From positions 1 through 27,178 of IMG/VR virus record IMGVR_UViG_3300006737_000153: a stretch of DNA of 27,178 nucleotides, one strand, 5' to 3'. The notes below the pieces were generated by a model. It did no database searches, was not told where the DNA came from, and worked only from the letters and a program-made list of their open reading frames with translations. This document shows positions 21,674 through 27,178 of this stretch, one piece after another; position 1 is the first letter of the stretch, and every line of letters starts with the position of its first letter. The position numbers and the translations under genes were made by a program. This DNA comes from a virus.

Positions 21674-21837
21674 TGAACGGCAGACTATCTAAAGTTGATA
21701 TGACAGCAAAACTGTTGAAACTTAAATCAGACATAGATACTTCAATGTATCAACCTGAATGGTCATCTAAAGAAAGATGGTCTGCACAGCAAGCACTGAA
21801 TAGTGCTTTGGATTTACTTGACGAATATCACTACTAA
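21673..21837 (+). CDS. Small hypothetical protein, 54 aa
   Basis: MNGRLSKVDMTAKLLKLKSD onward, ending LLDEYHY. A helical small protein with two predicted helices (VDMTAKLLKLKSDID and ERWSAQQALNSALDLLDEY) around a Trp-Ser-Ser turn. It overlaps both neighbours by one base (TGATG upstream, TAATG downstream), which supports a translated three-gene string. No family recognised. Confidence 0.5.
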   Translation: MNGRLSKVDMTAKLLKLKSDIDTSMYQPEWSSKERWSAQQALNSALDLLDEYHY

Positions 21838-22022
21838 TGTTAGAGAAGATAATACTCTTCGCTTCACCTATATTATCTGCTGCTACCATTGCCTCAGTTA
21901 TTGCGGTTAAGAGTTGGAAGAAAAAGAAAGCACCAAAAATAAACATCACATGGGATGATGATGACGATGATGATTATGGAGGAGGTCCAGGCGAAGGACC
22001 ATATTGGTGGTATACTAAATAA
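21837..22022 (+). CDS. Small membrane protein with poly-Asp tail, 61 aa
   Basis: An N-terminal transmembrane span (IILFASPILSAATIASVIAV) is followed by a basic stop-transfer segment (KSWKKKKAPK), then seven consecutive aspartates after ITW, a GGGPGEGP stretch and the aromatic end YWWYTK. The abrupt charge switch suggests one cytoplasmic tail that could bind cations or a basic partner. Its stop overlaps the late box for gp3. No family recognised. Confidence 0.55.
   Translation: MLEKIILFASPILSAATIASVIAVKSWKKKKAPKINITWDDDDDDDYGGGPGEGPYWWYTK
22015..22021 (+). promoter_or_regulatory. Late promoter box overlapping a stop codon, upstream of gp3
   Basis: CTAAATA shares the TAA stop (22020-22022) of the poly-Asp gene and lies 22 bases before the gp3 start, followed by AAGTATAGC. 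Confidence 0.65.
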
Positions 22023-22043
22023 AGTATAGCTTGGGAAGTTGTC

Positions 22044-22565
22044 GTGGCCTCTGAATGGTATAACGAGCAGTTATCAAATAGAAATTATCTTTCACCTCTT
22101 GGTTTTCAATTAGAACTTGAAAACTTTAAAGGGGTGGATTTCTTTTGTCAGTCTGCAAATATACCAGACATGGCGATGCCTGTAACTGAAGTCCCATCTA
22201 GATTTCGTAATGTGCCCATAGTACCTGGCGGTGGAGTTACCTTTGGTGATTTCCAAGTATCCTTTATTGTTGATGAAGGACTTACTAACCTCCTTTCGGT
22301 GCAGAAATGGATTCGAGCAAATGGTAATGATGGTTCTAAACCAGAAAATGTACCAGCAGAACCACAGTACAGCAGAGGGCAACTGATAGTTACCACATCA
22401 AACTTTGCTACAAACTTCGTTGTTAATTTTACAGGACTATTTCCTATCAGTGTAACTGGTCTTAACTTCGATGCTACATTAAGTGATCAACAATACTTAA
22501 CTGCTACTGCAGTCTTTAAGTATCATTCCTATAGTATAACTGACTCATCATTAAATGAACTTTGA
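22044..22565 (+). CDS. 3: Tail completion and sheath stabilizer gp3 (tube-fold protein)
   Basis: At 173 aa this matches T4 gp3 (176), and in cyanomyoviruses gp3 lies after gp23. The sequence NYLSPLGFQLELENFKGVDF, then FFCQSANIPDM, VPIVPGGGVTFGDFQVSFIVDE and LLSVQKWIRANG, follows the tail-tube fold shared by gp19-like proteins, consistent with a ring capping the tube end. The start is GTG, with a weak GGGAAG Shine-Dalgarno; no ATG fits better. A late box precedes it. It overlaps uvsY by 11 bases, so a late virion gene is linked to recombination genes. A tube initiator (gp54-like) is the alternative call. Confidence 0.78.
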   Translation: MASEWYNEQLSNRNYLSPLGFQLELENFKGVDFFCQSANIPDMAMPVTEVPSRFRNVPIVPGGGVTFGDFQVSFIVDEGLTNLLSVQKWIRANGNDGSKPENVPAEPQYSRGQLIVTTSNFATNFVVNFTGLFPISVTGLNFDATLSDQQYLTATAVFKYHSYSITDSSLNEL

Positions 22566-23031
22566 AACTCTTCGTAATAGATTTGATACAATTAGAACTG
22601 ACTGGGCAGTAGATAGTGAAGTAGACTTCCAGTTTAGAGATAAGGCATACAGCACTGACTTAGGTAAGTTAGCGTTAGAGATTCCTTTCCAACACAATAA
22701 ATACTTAAACCATTACATTGACTTACAACAGATCAAAACATCTTTAGAATTTGAGGTTCGTAAATTAGTCAAAGAGAAAAAAGAATACTACGGTGGGGAA
22801 GCAGATGCTAAAACATATGCCGAGAAACCTTTTGGTACTCATATAAAAACTCAAGATAAAATGAAAACTTATCTTGAGGCAGACAATGATATTATCAATG
22901 TAGAAGCGAAAGTAAAGTACATTGATCAGATGTTATATTTTCTTGACTCAGTGATGAAACAAGTATCTAACAGAGGTTTCCAGATCAAGTCAGCAATTGA
23001 ATGGGAAAAATTTATCAATGGTACTGACTGA
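22555..23031 (+). CDS. uvsY: Recombination mediator UvsY
   Basis: The 158-aa protein (T4 UvsY 137) lies immediately before UvsW and is helical and highly charged throughout, with KKEYYGGEADAKTYAEKPFG and a C-terminal helix (IDQMLYFLDSVMKQVSNRGF) that could form the hexamer interface. UvsY loads UvsX recombinase on gp32-coated single-stranded DNA. The identification rests mainly on synteny, size and composition, and the FGTHIKTQDKMKTYLEAD segment seems typical of cyanophage UvsY. The start is within the gp3 3' end and the stop overlaps the uvsW start (TGATG). Confidence 0.82.
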   Translation: MNFETLRNRFDTIRTDWAVDSEVDFQFRDKAYSTDLGKLALEIPFQHNKYLNHYIDLQQIKTSLEFEVRKLVKEKKEYYGGEADAKTYAEKPFGTHIKTQDKMKTYLEADNDIINVEAKVKYIDQMLYFLDSVMKQVSNRGFQIKSAIEWEKFINGTD

Positions 23032-24488
23032 TGACAGATATAGTTGTTAAGAAAAAAAATGAAGTGTACATGAAGGTTCAAGGAGAACCACATGTGCATC
23101 ACGAATTATCAGATTACTTCTCATTTGAAGTACCAGACGCAAAGTTTATAAAAAGAAAAAATCCCAAACTCAAGTACTGGGATGGGATGATAAGATTATA
23201 TTCTCCAGCAACAGGAGAGTTATACTGTGGGTTGTTAGATCATCTAGATGAATGGGCACACGAGCACAACTATAATCTAACACAAGAAATTAATGATAGG
23301 TATGGATCTGTAAAAGACATCAATGGGTTTGTATCACCTGCTGGTGTTAAAGTATTCATGGACAAGATATCCATGATCAAACCTAGACCATACCAATACA
23401 AGGCAGTATACGATGCATTAAAATGTAATAGGAAACTTTTTCTTTCTCCAACTGGATCTGGAAAGTCTCTTATGATCTACGCCCTCGTCAGATACTATGC
23501 TGCTACCAGCAAGAAAACGTTGATCATTGTCCCTACTACCAGTCTTGTTGAACAGATGGTCAACGACTTTGTTGAGTACGGTTGGGATGCTGAAGAACAT
23601 ATTCATAAAATTTATAGTGGGAAAGATAAAAATACTAATAAAAACATCATCATATCTACATGGCAGTCAATCTATAAGTTTCCTAAGAGGTACTTTGATG
23701 ACTTTGATTGTGTGATAGGTGATGAAGCACACTTGTTTAAAAGTAAATCCCTTACAGGGATCATGACCAAGTTACACAACGCTAAGTATAGATTTGGGTT
23801 TACTGGTACTTTAAACGGCACACAGACCCATAAGTGGGTCTTAGAAGGTCTCTTTGGTTCATGTGAGCAGGTGACTAAGACAGATGAACTGATTAAGTCA
23901 GGTTACTTATCCAATTTTAGGATAAAAGTACTGCTTTGTAAACACGACCCTGTGTATTTTGATACGTACCAAGAAGAAATAGATTACTTGGTCAGTCATA
24001 AGGTGCGAAACAATCTCATCAAGAATTTAGTCAAAGACATAGAGGGAAATACCCTAGTCCTCTTTAATTATATCGAAAAACATGGCGAACCGTTGTACGA
24101 ATTAATAAATAATTCTATAGATTCTGAACGTAAGGTATTCTTCGTTCACGGTGGTACTGATGTTCAGGATAGAGAGGAGGTTAGACAACTGACGGAGGGA
24201 GAAGACAATGCGGTTATCATTGCGTCATATGGTACTTTCAGTACTGGGATTAATATTAAGCGGCTTCATAATATCATCTTCGCTTCTCCCAGTAAGTCAC
24301 GTATTAGAAATCTACAATCCATTGGTAGAGTACTTAGGAAAGGAGAAGGTAAAACAATAGCAACACTGTATGATATTGGTGATGATATTAATGGAAAGAA
24401 CTATACCCTCAAACATCTAAACGAAAGAGTAAACATATATCAAGAAGAAAACTTTAAACATGAAACAATAAAAGTAAACCTACGATGA
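23031..24488 (+). CDS. uvsW: RNA-DNA/DNA helicase UvsW
   Basis: The 485-aa protein (T4 UvsW about 502) is a superfamily 2 helicase: Q-like motif IKPRPYQYKAVYDAL, Walker A SPTGSGKSL (139-147), DEAH box IGDEAHLF (231-234), motif III FTGTLNG and motif VI QSIGRVLRKGEG. The N-terminal domain (residues 1-100, with FKxxN-like KRKNPKLKYWDGMIRLY) matches the DNA-binding domain of UvsW. It unwinds R-loops and branched DNA, and promotes the switch from origin- to recombination-dependent replication. It is coupled to uvsY (TGATG) and to the downstream Sm-like gene (ATGA). Confidence 0.95.
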   Translation: MTDIVVKKKNEVYMKVQGEPHVHHELSDYFSFEVPDAKFIKRKNPKLKYWDGMIRLYSPATGELYCGLLDHLDEWAHEHNYNLTQEINDRYGSVKDINGFVSPAGVKVFMDKISMIKPRPYQYKAVYDALKCNRKLFLSPTGSGKSLMIYALVRYYAATSKKTLIIVPTTSLVEQMVNDFVEYGWDAEEHIHKIYSGKDKNTNKNIIISTWQSIYKFPKRYFDDFDCVIGDEAHLFKSKSLTGIMTKLHNAKYRFGFTGTLNGTQTHKWVLEGLFGSCEQVTKTDELIKSGYLSNFRIKVLLCKHDPVYFDTYQEEIDYLVSHKVRNNLIKNLVKDIEGNTLVLFNYIEKHGEPLYELINNSIDSERKVFFVHGGTDVQDREEVRQLTEGEDNAVIIASYGTFSTGINIKRLHNIIFASPSKSRIRNLQSIGRVLRKGEGKTIATLYDIGDDINGKNYTLKHLNERVNIYQEENFKHETIKVNLR

Positions 24489-24904
24489 TGGAAGAAGAAT
24501 TCTTTGCTACAGTTAAATTAATATCTGGAGAAGAACTATTAACTAAGGTATGTTATGTACCTGATGATGATATAGTTATCTTCCATGATCCTATGTTAGT
24601 TGAACATGTAAAAGCAAGTAAACAAAAAAGAAAAGTAGAAGGGTTCCATCTTACTGAATGGATCCATTCTACTTTTGATGATGTATTTTTTATTCCTAAA
24701 TCAAATATTGTAACTATGAGTGAGTGTGAAGAGAAGATAAAACAATTTTATTTAAAGTGTGTGTCAGCAAGTAAGAAAGCAGAACAACTAGCTAAGTTCC
24801 AAAATAAAAATAAAGAAGGTAATCCAGAAAAATTAATACCTGGATATCTAGGTTCAGTGAAACAAACTAGAGAGTCTCTAGAAAAGATATTTAAAATAAG
24901 CTAG
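24485..24904 (+). CDS. Hypothetical protein with Sm-like beta-barrel pattern, 139 aa
   Basis: The first 75 residues read as beta strands in the order ATVKLISGEELLTKVCYV, DIVIFHDPMLVEHV and a third, VFFIPKSNIVTMSE, the layout of small phage LSm/Hfq-like proteins (strand, SGEEL, strand, DP turn, strand). A helical C-terminus (ECEEKIKQFYLKCVSASKKA) follows. It resembles in pattern the 3794-4264 protein, which also has [ST]GE and an NP turn. An RNA-binding role is possible from the fold only. It is translationally coupled to uvsW. Two adjacent ATGs occur at the start. Confidence 0.6.
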   Translation: MMEEEFFATVKLISGEELLTKVCYVPDDDIVIFHDPMLVEHVKASKQKRKVEGFHLTEWIHSTFDDVFFIPKSNIVTMSECEEKIKQFYLKCVSASKKAEQLAKFQNKNKEGNPEKLIPGYLGSVKQTRESLEKIFKIS

Positions 24905-24922
24905 AAGATTGTTTTCAACCGC

Positions 24923-24938
24923 TACACTGTTAAGTGTA
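24923..24938. repeat. Perfect 6-bp hairpin, TACACT-GTTA-AGTGTA
   Basis: Arms 24923-24928 and 24933-24938 with a 4-base loop, in the gap after the Sm-like gene. No T-tract follows, so it is a poor intrinsic terminator. The right arm read on the minus strand (TACACT) doubles as a candidate -10 box. Confidence 0.5.
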
Positions 24939-24962
24939 CAGGTGTAGGTGGGGTCACGTCAA
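24933..24962 (-). promoter_or_regulatory. Candidate divergent sigma70 promoter antisense to uvsW
   Basis: On the minus strand, TTGACG (24962-24957) precedes TACACT (24938-24933) at 18 bp. The -35 is formed by the left arm of the 24950-25008 inverted repeat. It would fire antisense into the 24485-24904 gene and uvsW. Confidence 0.35.
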
Positions 24963-25008
24963 GTCCTTTGATCATTTTGTTACGAAACTTAAACATTGAC
25001 GTAACCCC
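24950..25008. repeat. Imperfect 13-bp inverted repeat around the gp55 promoter
   Basis: Arms GGGGTCACGTCAA (24950-24962) and TTGACGTAACCCC (24996-25008) match at 12 of 13 positions across a 33-base loop. Each inner end supplies a TTGACG -35 box, one facing each way. It may be an operator or a divergent promoter core. Confidence 0.65.
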
Positions 25009-25024
25009 CTCTTTGTGATATACT
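24996..25024 (+). promoter_or_regulatory. Host sigma70-type promoter for gp55
   Basis: TTGACG (24996-25001), exactly 17 bp, TATACT (25019-25024): five of six matches at both boxes. The start would be near 25031, with a good AAAGGA Shine-Dalgarno before the ATG at 25046. Early expression of the late sigma factor fits this. Confidence 0.75.
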
Positions 25025-25045
25025 TCTTATAGGCAAAGGAATAAT

Positions 25046-25534
25046 ATGGCCAAAAGAGCAAAGACCGAGTACTATGTAAATAACAAAGAACTCCTAGAAG
25101 CAATGACTGTCTATCGTGAGAGAGTCATCTATTCACGTGAGCATGATAAGGACAAACCACGAGTACCTAACTACGTAGGTGAATGCTTCCTTAAGATTGC
25201 TACCCATCTCTCATACAAACCAAACTTCGTGAACTACCCATTCAGGGAAGACATGATATGTGATGGTATAGAGAACTGTCTACAGTACATAGATAACTTT
25301 GATCCAGAAAAGTCTTCTAATCCATTTGCCTACTTTACTCAGATCATATACTATGCATTCTTGAGACGTATACAAAAGGAAAAGAAACAACTAGAGATCA
25401 AGCAAAAGATCCTAGACCATTCTGACTCTGCTACAGTAATGCATGTAGATGATACTGGTACACTTGGTTTAAACAAATCTAAGTCAGACATGAATAGCAT
25501 TAAAGAAAACATAGAAATTAAGATGAACCGCTAA
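25046..25534 (+). CDS. 55: Late-transcription sigma factor gp55
   Basis: The 162-aa product (T4 gp55 185) contains a sigma region 2 core: FREDMICDGIENCLQYIDNF, then DPEKSSNPFAYFTQIIYYAF and LRRIQKEKK. Region 2 binds the host core polymerase beta-prime coiled coil and reads the TATAAATA late box; the family lacks region 4, and none is seen here. It should turn on the late promoters marked throughout this window, with the sliding clamp as co-activator. It has its own host-type promoter, and the stop overlaps the next gene (TAATG). Well supported by motif and synteny. Confidence 0.93.
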   Translation: MAKRAKTEYYVNNKELLEAMTVYRERVIYSREHDKDKPRVPNYVGECFLKIATHLSYKPNFVNYPFREDMICDGIENCLQYIDNFDPEKSSNPFAYFTQIIYYAFLRRIQKEKKQLEIKQKILDHSDSATVMHVDDTGTLGLNKSKSDMNSIKENIEIKMNR

Positions 25535-25797
25535 TGCCTGTATACAGAGACTATGAGATTCGTATTAATCTCAACGAACTAATAGAGAAGCGTGTACCAT
25601 GCTGTGATCTTCTACACCCTGATCACTGCTTTACAGAGTCACAGATCACACAGATAGCACACGACATTAATATGGACTTGGATCTCCATCCAATCTACCA
25701 TCAGATTGATGAGCATATCATGAGGTATGTAAAGGCAGCAGGTATAGACAACTCAGAACACTGGGTTGAAAAGAAACTACCTGACCTTAATGACTGA
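25534..25797 (+). CDS. Hypothetical protein, paralogue of the next gene, 87 aa
   Basis: It opens with YEIRINLNELIEKR, then a helical segment SQITQIAHDINMDLDLHPIY and IDEHIMRYV. The same order recurs in the following gene (VQITIDLNELVWAR, NQAEFLAETLRRTL, YGMIDQVILEF), so the two are tandem paralogues. It has extra cysteines and histidines (CCDLLHPDHC, about 23-32), a cluster of potential metal ligands that its neighbour lacks. Coupled by TAATG and TGATGG overlaps to its neighbours in the gp55 operon. Function unknown. Confidence 0.7.
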   Translation: MPVYRDYEIRINLNELIEKRVPCCDLLHPDHCFTESQITQIAHDINMDLDLHPIYHQIDEHIMRYVKAAGIDNSEHWVEKKLPDLND

Positions 25798-26180
25798 TGG
25801 AACCTTACGATACTAACACAGGTGTACACAATCGTGTGCAGATCACAATTGACCTCAACGAATTGGTATGGGCAAGAGGAGAGCATCTCAAGCAAGAGAT
25901 GTCTGTTAACCAAGCAGAGTTCTTAGCAGAGACTTTGAGAAGGACATTGACGTGGGACACAATGTATGGTATGATCGATCAAGTCATACTAGAATTCTTT
26001 GAGAATCACGAGCACCCTGAGATATGGGATCCTCATTATGGGGCAACTGCAGGTGATGAACCTGCTGCTACCTATGAGAAGGAAGCAAAGAAACGTGAGA
26101 AAGCAAAGAAAGAATTTGAGATGGTCGATCTAGCATCATCAGCATGGACAATACAAGTACCTCGTAGAATAAAGAAATGA
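25797..26180 (+). CDS. Hypothetical protein, paralogue of the previous gene, 127 aa
   Basis: Residues 13-70 repeat the fold of the preceding 87-aa gene (strand IDLNEL, helix AEFLAETLRRTL, helix MIDQVILEFFENHEHPEIW). The remainder adds an Ala/Glu/Lys-rich helical arm (EKEAKKREKAKKEFEM, about 96-111) and a short strand (AWTIQVPRRIKK). The basic end could bind nucleic acid, but no motif is recognised. It overlaps the next small gene by 4 bases (ATGA). Probably transcribed with gp55 from the early promoter. Confidence 0.7.
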   Translation: MEPYDTNTGVHNRVQITIDLNELVWARGEHLKQEMSVNQAEFLAETLRRTLTWDTMYGMIDQVILEFFENHEHPEIWDPHYGATAGDEPAATYEKEAKKREKAKKEFEMVDLASSAWTIQVPRRIKK

Positions 26181-26353
26181 ATCCTGATGATAATCCCTTT
26201 TGGGGAGAACCTACTCCTACAGATCTGTGGGATGATATGGATAAACTCAACCAACTCTATGAAGAACTTGAGTGGGATCATACTGATTATCTAGAGTTTA
26301 AAATTGAAGGAAGACATATAACAATCAGAAACAAATCACGAGAGGGCAGATGA
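26177..26353 (+). CDS. Small hypothetical protein, 58 aa
   Basis: MNPDDNPFWGEPTPTDLWDD onward. The N-terminal third is acidic with Trp and Pro, followed by a helix (MDKLNQLYEELEWD) and a strand pair (YLEFKIEGRHITIRNKS) that suggests a small beta hairpin. The ATGA overlaps at both ends mark a translated gene. No family recognised. Confidence 0.55.
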   Translation: MNPDDNPFWGEPTPTDLWDDMDKLNQLYEELEWDHTDYLEFKIEGRHITIRNKSREGR

Positions 26354-26451
26354 TACTAGAAATACAACTAGCAGTGGTAAGAAAAATACAGGAGTTATAT
26401 CCTGATGCCCATACAGCAGTCTTTCGTATTAATACAAAACGTTATAGATAA
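26350..26451 (+). CDS. Tiny hypothetical protein, 33 aa
   Basis: [20 protein letters not shown], then [13 protein letters not shown]. It has a short helix and strand with a basic end. It overlaps the previous gene (ATGA) and is followed after 8 bases by psaJ. Given its length it could be a chance ORF; the overlap pattern argues mildly for expression. Confidence 0.4.
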   Translation: MILEIQLAVVRKIQELYPDAHTAVFRINTKRYR

Positions 26452-26459
26452 GATCCAAA

Positions 26460-26603
26460 ATGAAATCACTATTTAAAATTTTTAGTACAAAGTGGTTTAG
26501 ATCTGCACCAGTTGTAGCAACTATATGGTTGACTGTTACGGCAGTTATTCTTATTATGTTTAACTACTTCTTCCCTGATCTTTTATTCCATCCTATGTCA
26601 TGA
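26460..26603 (+). CDS. psaJ: Photosystem I reaction centre subunit IX (PsaJ), phage-encoded
   Basis: The 47-aa product carries the PsaJ pattern: a basic N-terminal end ([12 protein letters not shown]), one transmembrane helix ([17 protein letters not shown]) and the lumenal end [11 protein letters not shown]. Cyanobacterial PsaJ reads xAPVxxxIWxTxTAGIxIEFNRFxPDLLFHP. PsaJ lies beside PsaF at the edge of photosystem I, near the electron-donor side, and holds chlorophyll through Glu28 and His39 (Thermosynechococcus numbering). Here the His equivalent is kept (His44), but the Glu position is Met33 (IMFNY instead of IEFNR). It stands alone, with no psaF fusion or other photosystem gene in the window, and overlaps gp47 by 4 bases (ATGA). 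No strong Shine-Dalgarno. Probably expressed early from the gp55 transcript. Confidence 0.85.
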   Translation: MKSLFKIFSTKWFRSAPVVATIWLTVTAVILIMFNYFFPDLLFHPMS

Positions 26604-27178
26604 AACTTGCTATCATTACAGATCAACATCTAGATGGTCGTAAAGGTTCTGCTGCATTCTGGGCATTCTTTAAGAAATTTTATGATGAAATCTTTTTCCC
26701 TACTCTTGAAAGAGAGGGTATCACTACCGTTTTTGATCTTGGCGACACATTTGATAATCGAAAGTCTCTGGATTATAATACTCTTGCAAGGATTAAGACA
26801 GACTATTTCGACAGACTTAGAAAGTATGATGTACACATGATTCTAGGGAATCATACGACATACTATAAGAATAGTAGTCATATCAATTCCCCTGAGTTGT
26901 TGTTGGAACAGTACGAGAATATTAAAGTGTACTCTGATCCACACGAGTGTTCGTTTGGTGGTAAGAACTTTTTACTATTACCTTGGATCAATGGTGCTAA
27001 CCAAGAGAACTCTGAGTGGTTCATAAACAATAGCAATGCTGATATATGTTGTGGTCATTTAGAGGTGGATGGATTTGAAGTAACACCTGGTATGAAGTTC
27101 CAAGGTGGACGTGCTATCAAAGACTTTCATAGATTTGATCGTGTATGGTCAGGACACTTTCATCATAGGTCTAAGAAA
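26600..27178 (+). CDS. 47: Recombination nuclease subunit gp47 (SbcD/Mre11-like), 5' part
   Basis: The first 193 residues are visible; the gene runs off the window (T4 gp47 about 339 aa). Calcineurin-type metallophosphoesterase motifs appear in order: ITDQHLDG (Asp8, His10), [23 protein letters not shown] (Asn and His as metal ligands; the usual Asp after GNH is Thr), CGHLEVDG and SGHFHHRS. With gp46, an SMC-like ATPase, it resects DNA ends for recombination-dependent replication and degrades host DNA. The start overlaps the psaJ stop (ATGA), coupling the two. The T for D change is outside the strictly conserved metal ligands and is probably tolerated. Confidence 0.93.
   Translation, partial: MKLAIITDQHLDGRKGSAAFWAFFKKFYDEIFFPTLEREGITTVFDLGDTFDNRKSLDYNTLARIKTDYFDRLRKYDVHMILGNHTTYYKNSSHINSPELLLEQYENIKVYSDPHECSFGGKNFLLLPWINGANQENSEWFINNSNADICCGHLEVDGFEVTPGMKFQGGRAIKDFHRFDRVWSGHFHHRSKK

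Noticed and set aside
24104-24111. AATAAATA inside uvsW
   Set aside because: It is in coding sequence (Asn-Asn-Ser region) with no gene starting within several hundred bases; treated as a chance match.
26600-27178. GNHT instead of GNHD in gp47 as a sign of inactivation
   Set aside because: The metal-binding Asn and His are present, as are the other motifs; the following Asp is not strictly conserved in this superfamily.
1-27178. tRNA genes, CRISPR arrays, integrase or attachment sites
   Set aside because: No cloverleaf-like segment, regularly spaced direct repeats, recombinase motif or direct-repeat pair flanking a module was found by eye.

Overview
The window reads as part of the genome of a T4-like cyanomyovirus, a tailed phage of marine Prochlorococcus or Synechococcus. 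Three things point there. First, the order neck (gp13, gp14), sheath terminator (gp15), terminase (gp16, gp17), sheath and tube (gp18, gp19), portal (gp20), prohead core and protease (gp67-like, gp21, gp22), capsid (gp23), gp3, UvsY, UvsW, gp55, gp47 is the conserved T4-type structural/replication block. Second, the DNA is AT-rich and genes are packed with ATGA, TAATG or TGATG overlaps. Third, a small gene just before gp47 (26460-26603) is a recognisable photosystem I subunit PsaJ, which makes a cyanobacterial host close to certain. No tRNA, rRNA, CRISPR array, integrase or insertion sequence was seen.

Layout. 2-1494: the 3' end of a large virion protein and a small hypothetical gene. 1474-4264 (leftward): four accessory genes, namely two 2-oxoglutarate/Fe(II) oxygenase-like proteins, a paralogue of the second that has lost its metal and 2OG ligands, and an Sm-like-fold candidate. 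Their own host-type promoter lies at 4286-4314. 4359-8277 (rightward): a hypothetical gene, then gp13, gp14, gp15 and gp16. 8280-11185: an accessory island that separates the two terminase subunits, holding another oxygenase, a repeat protein, many very small genes and a staphylococcal-nuclease-like enzyme. 11185-21451: gp17 to gp23, ending in a strong intrinsic terminator. 21536-22022: three tiny genes behind an extended -10 promoter. 22044-24904: gp3, uvsY, uvsW and a second Sm-like candidate. 25046-27178: the late sigma factor gp55, two tandem paralogues, two tiny genes, psaJ and the truncated gp47.

Regulation and how the parts fit. Two promoter vocabularies can be read. T4-type late boxes (TATAAATA, CTAAATA, AATAAATA) precede the virion genes, and in six cases the box overlaps or abuts the stop codon of the upstream gene. 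Host sigma70-type promoters (TTGACA/TTGACC/TTGACG with TATAAT-like -10s at 16-17 bp, or an extended -10) precede the leftward cassette, the small-gene island after gp16, the small genes after gp23, and gp55. The region therefore looks like a late virion operon interrupted by early-transcribed accessory islands. Early gp55 would then switch on the late boxes. The phage PsaJ sits in the early gp55-gp47 transcript, consistent with a role in host photosynthesis during infection. Family assignments come from reading translated sequence and synteny; no database search was run.
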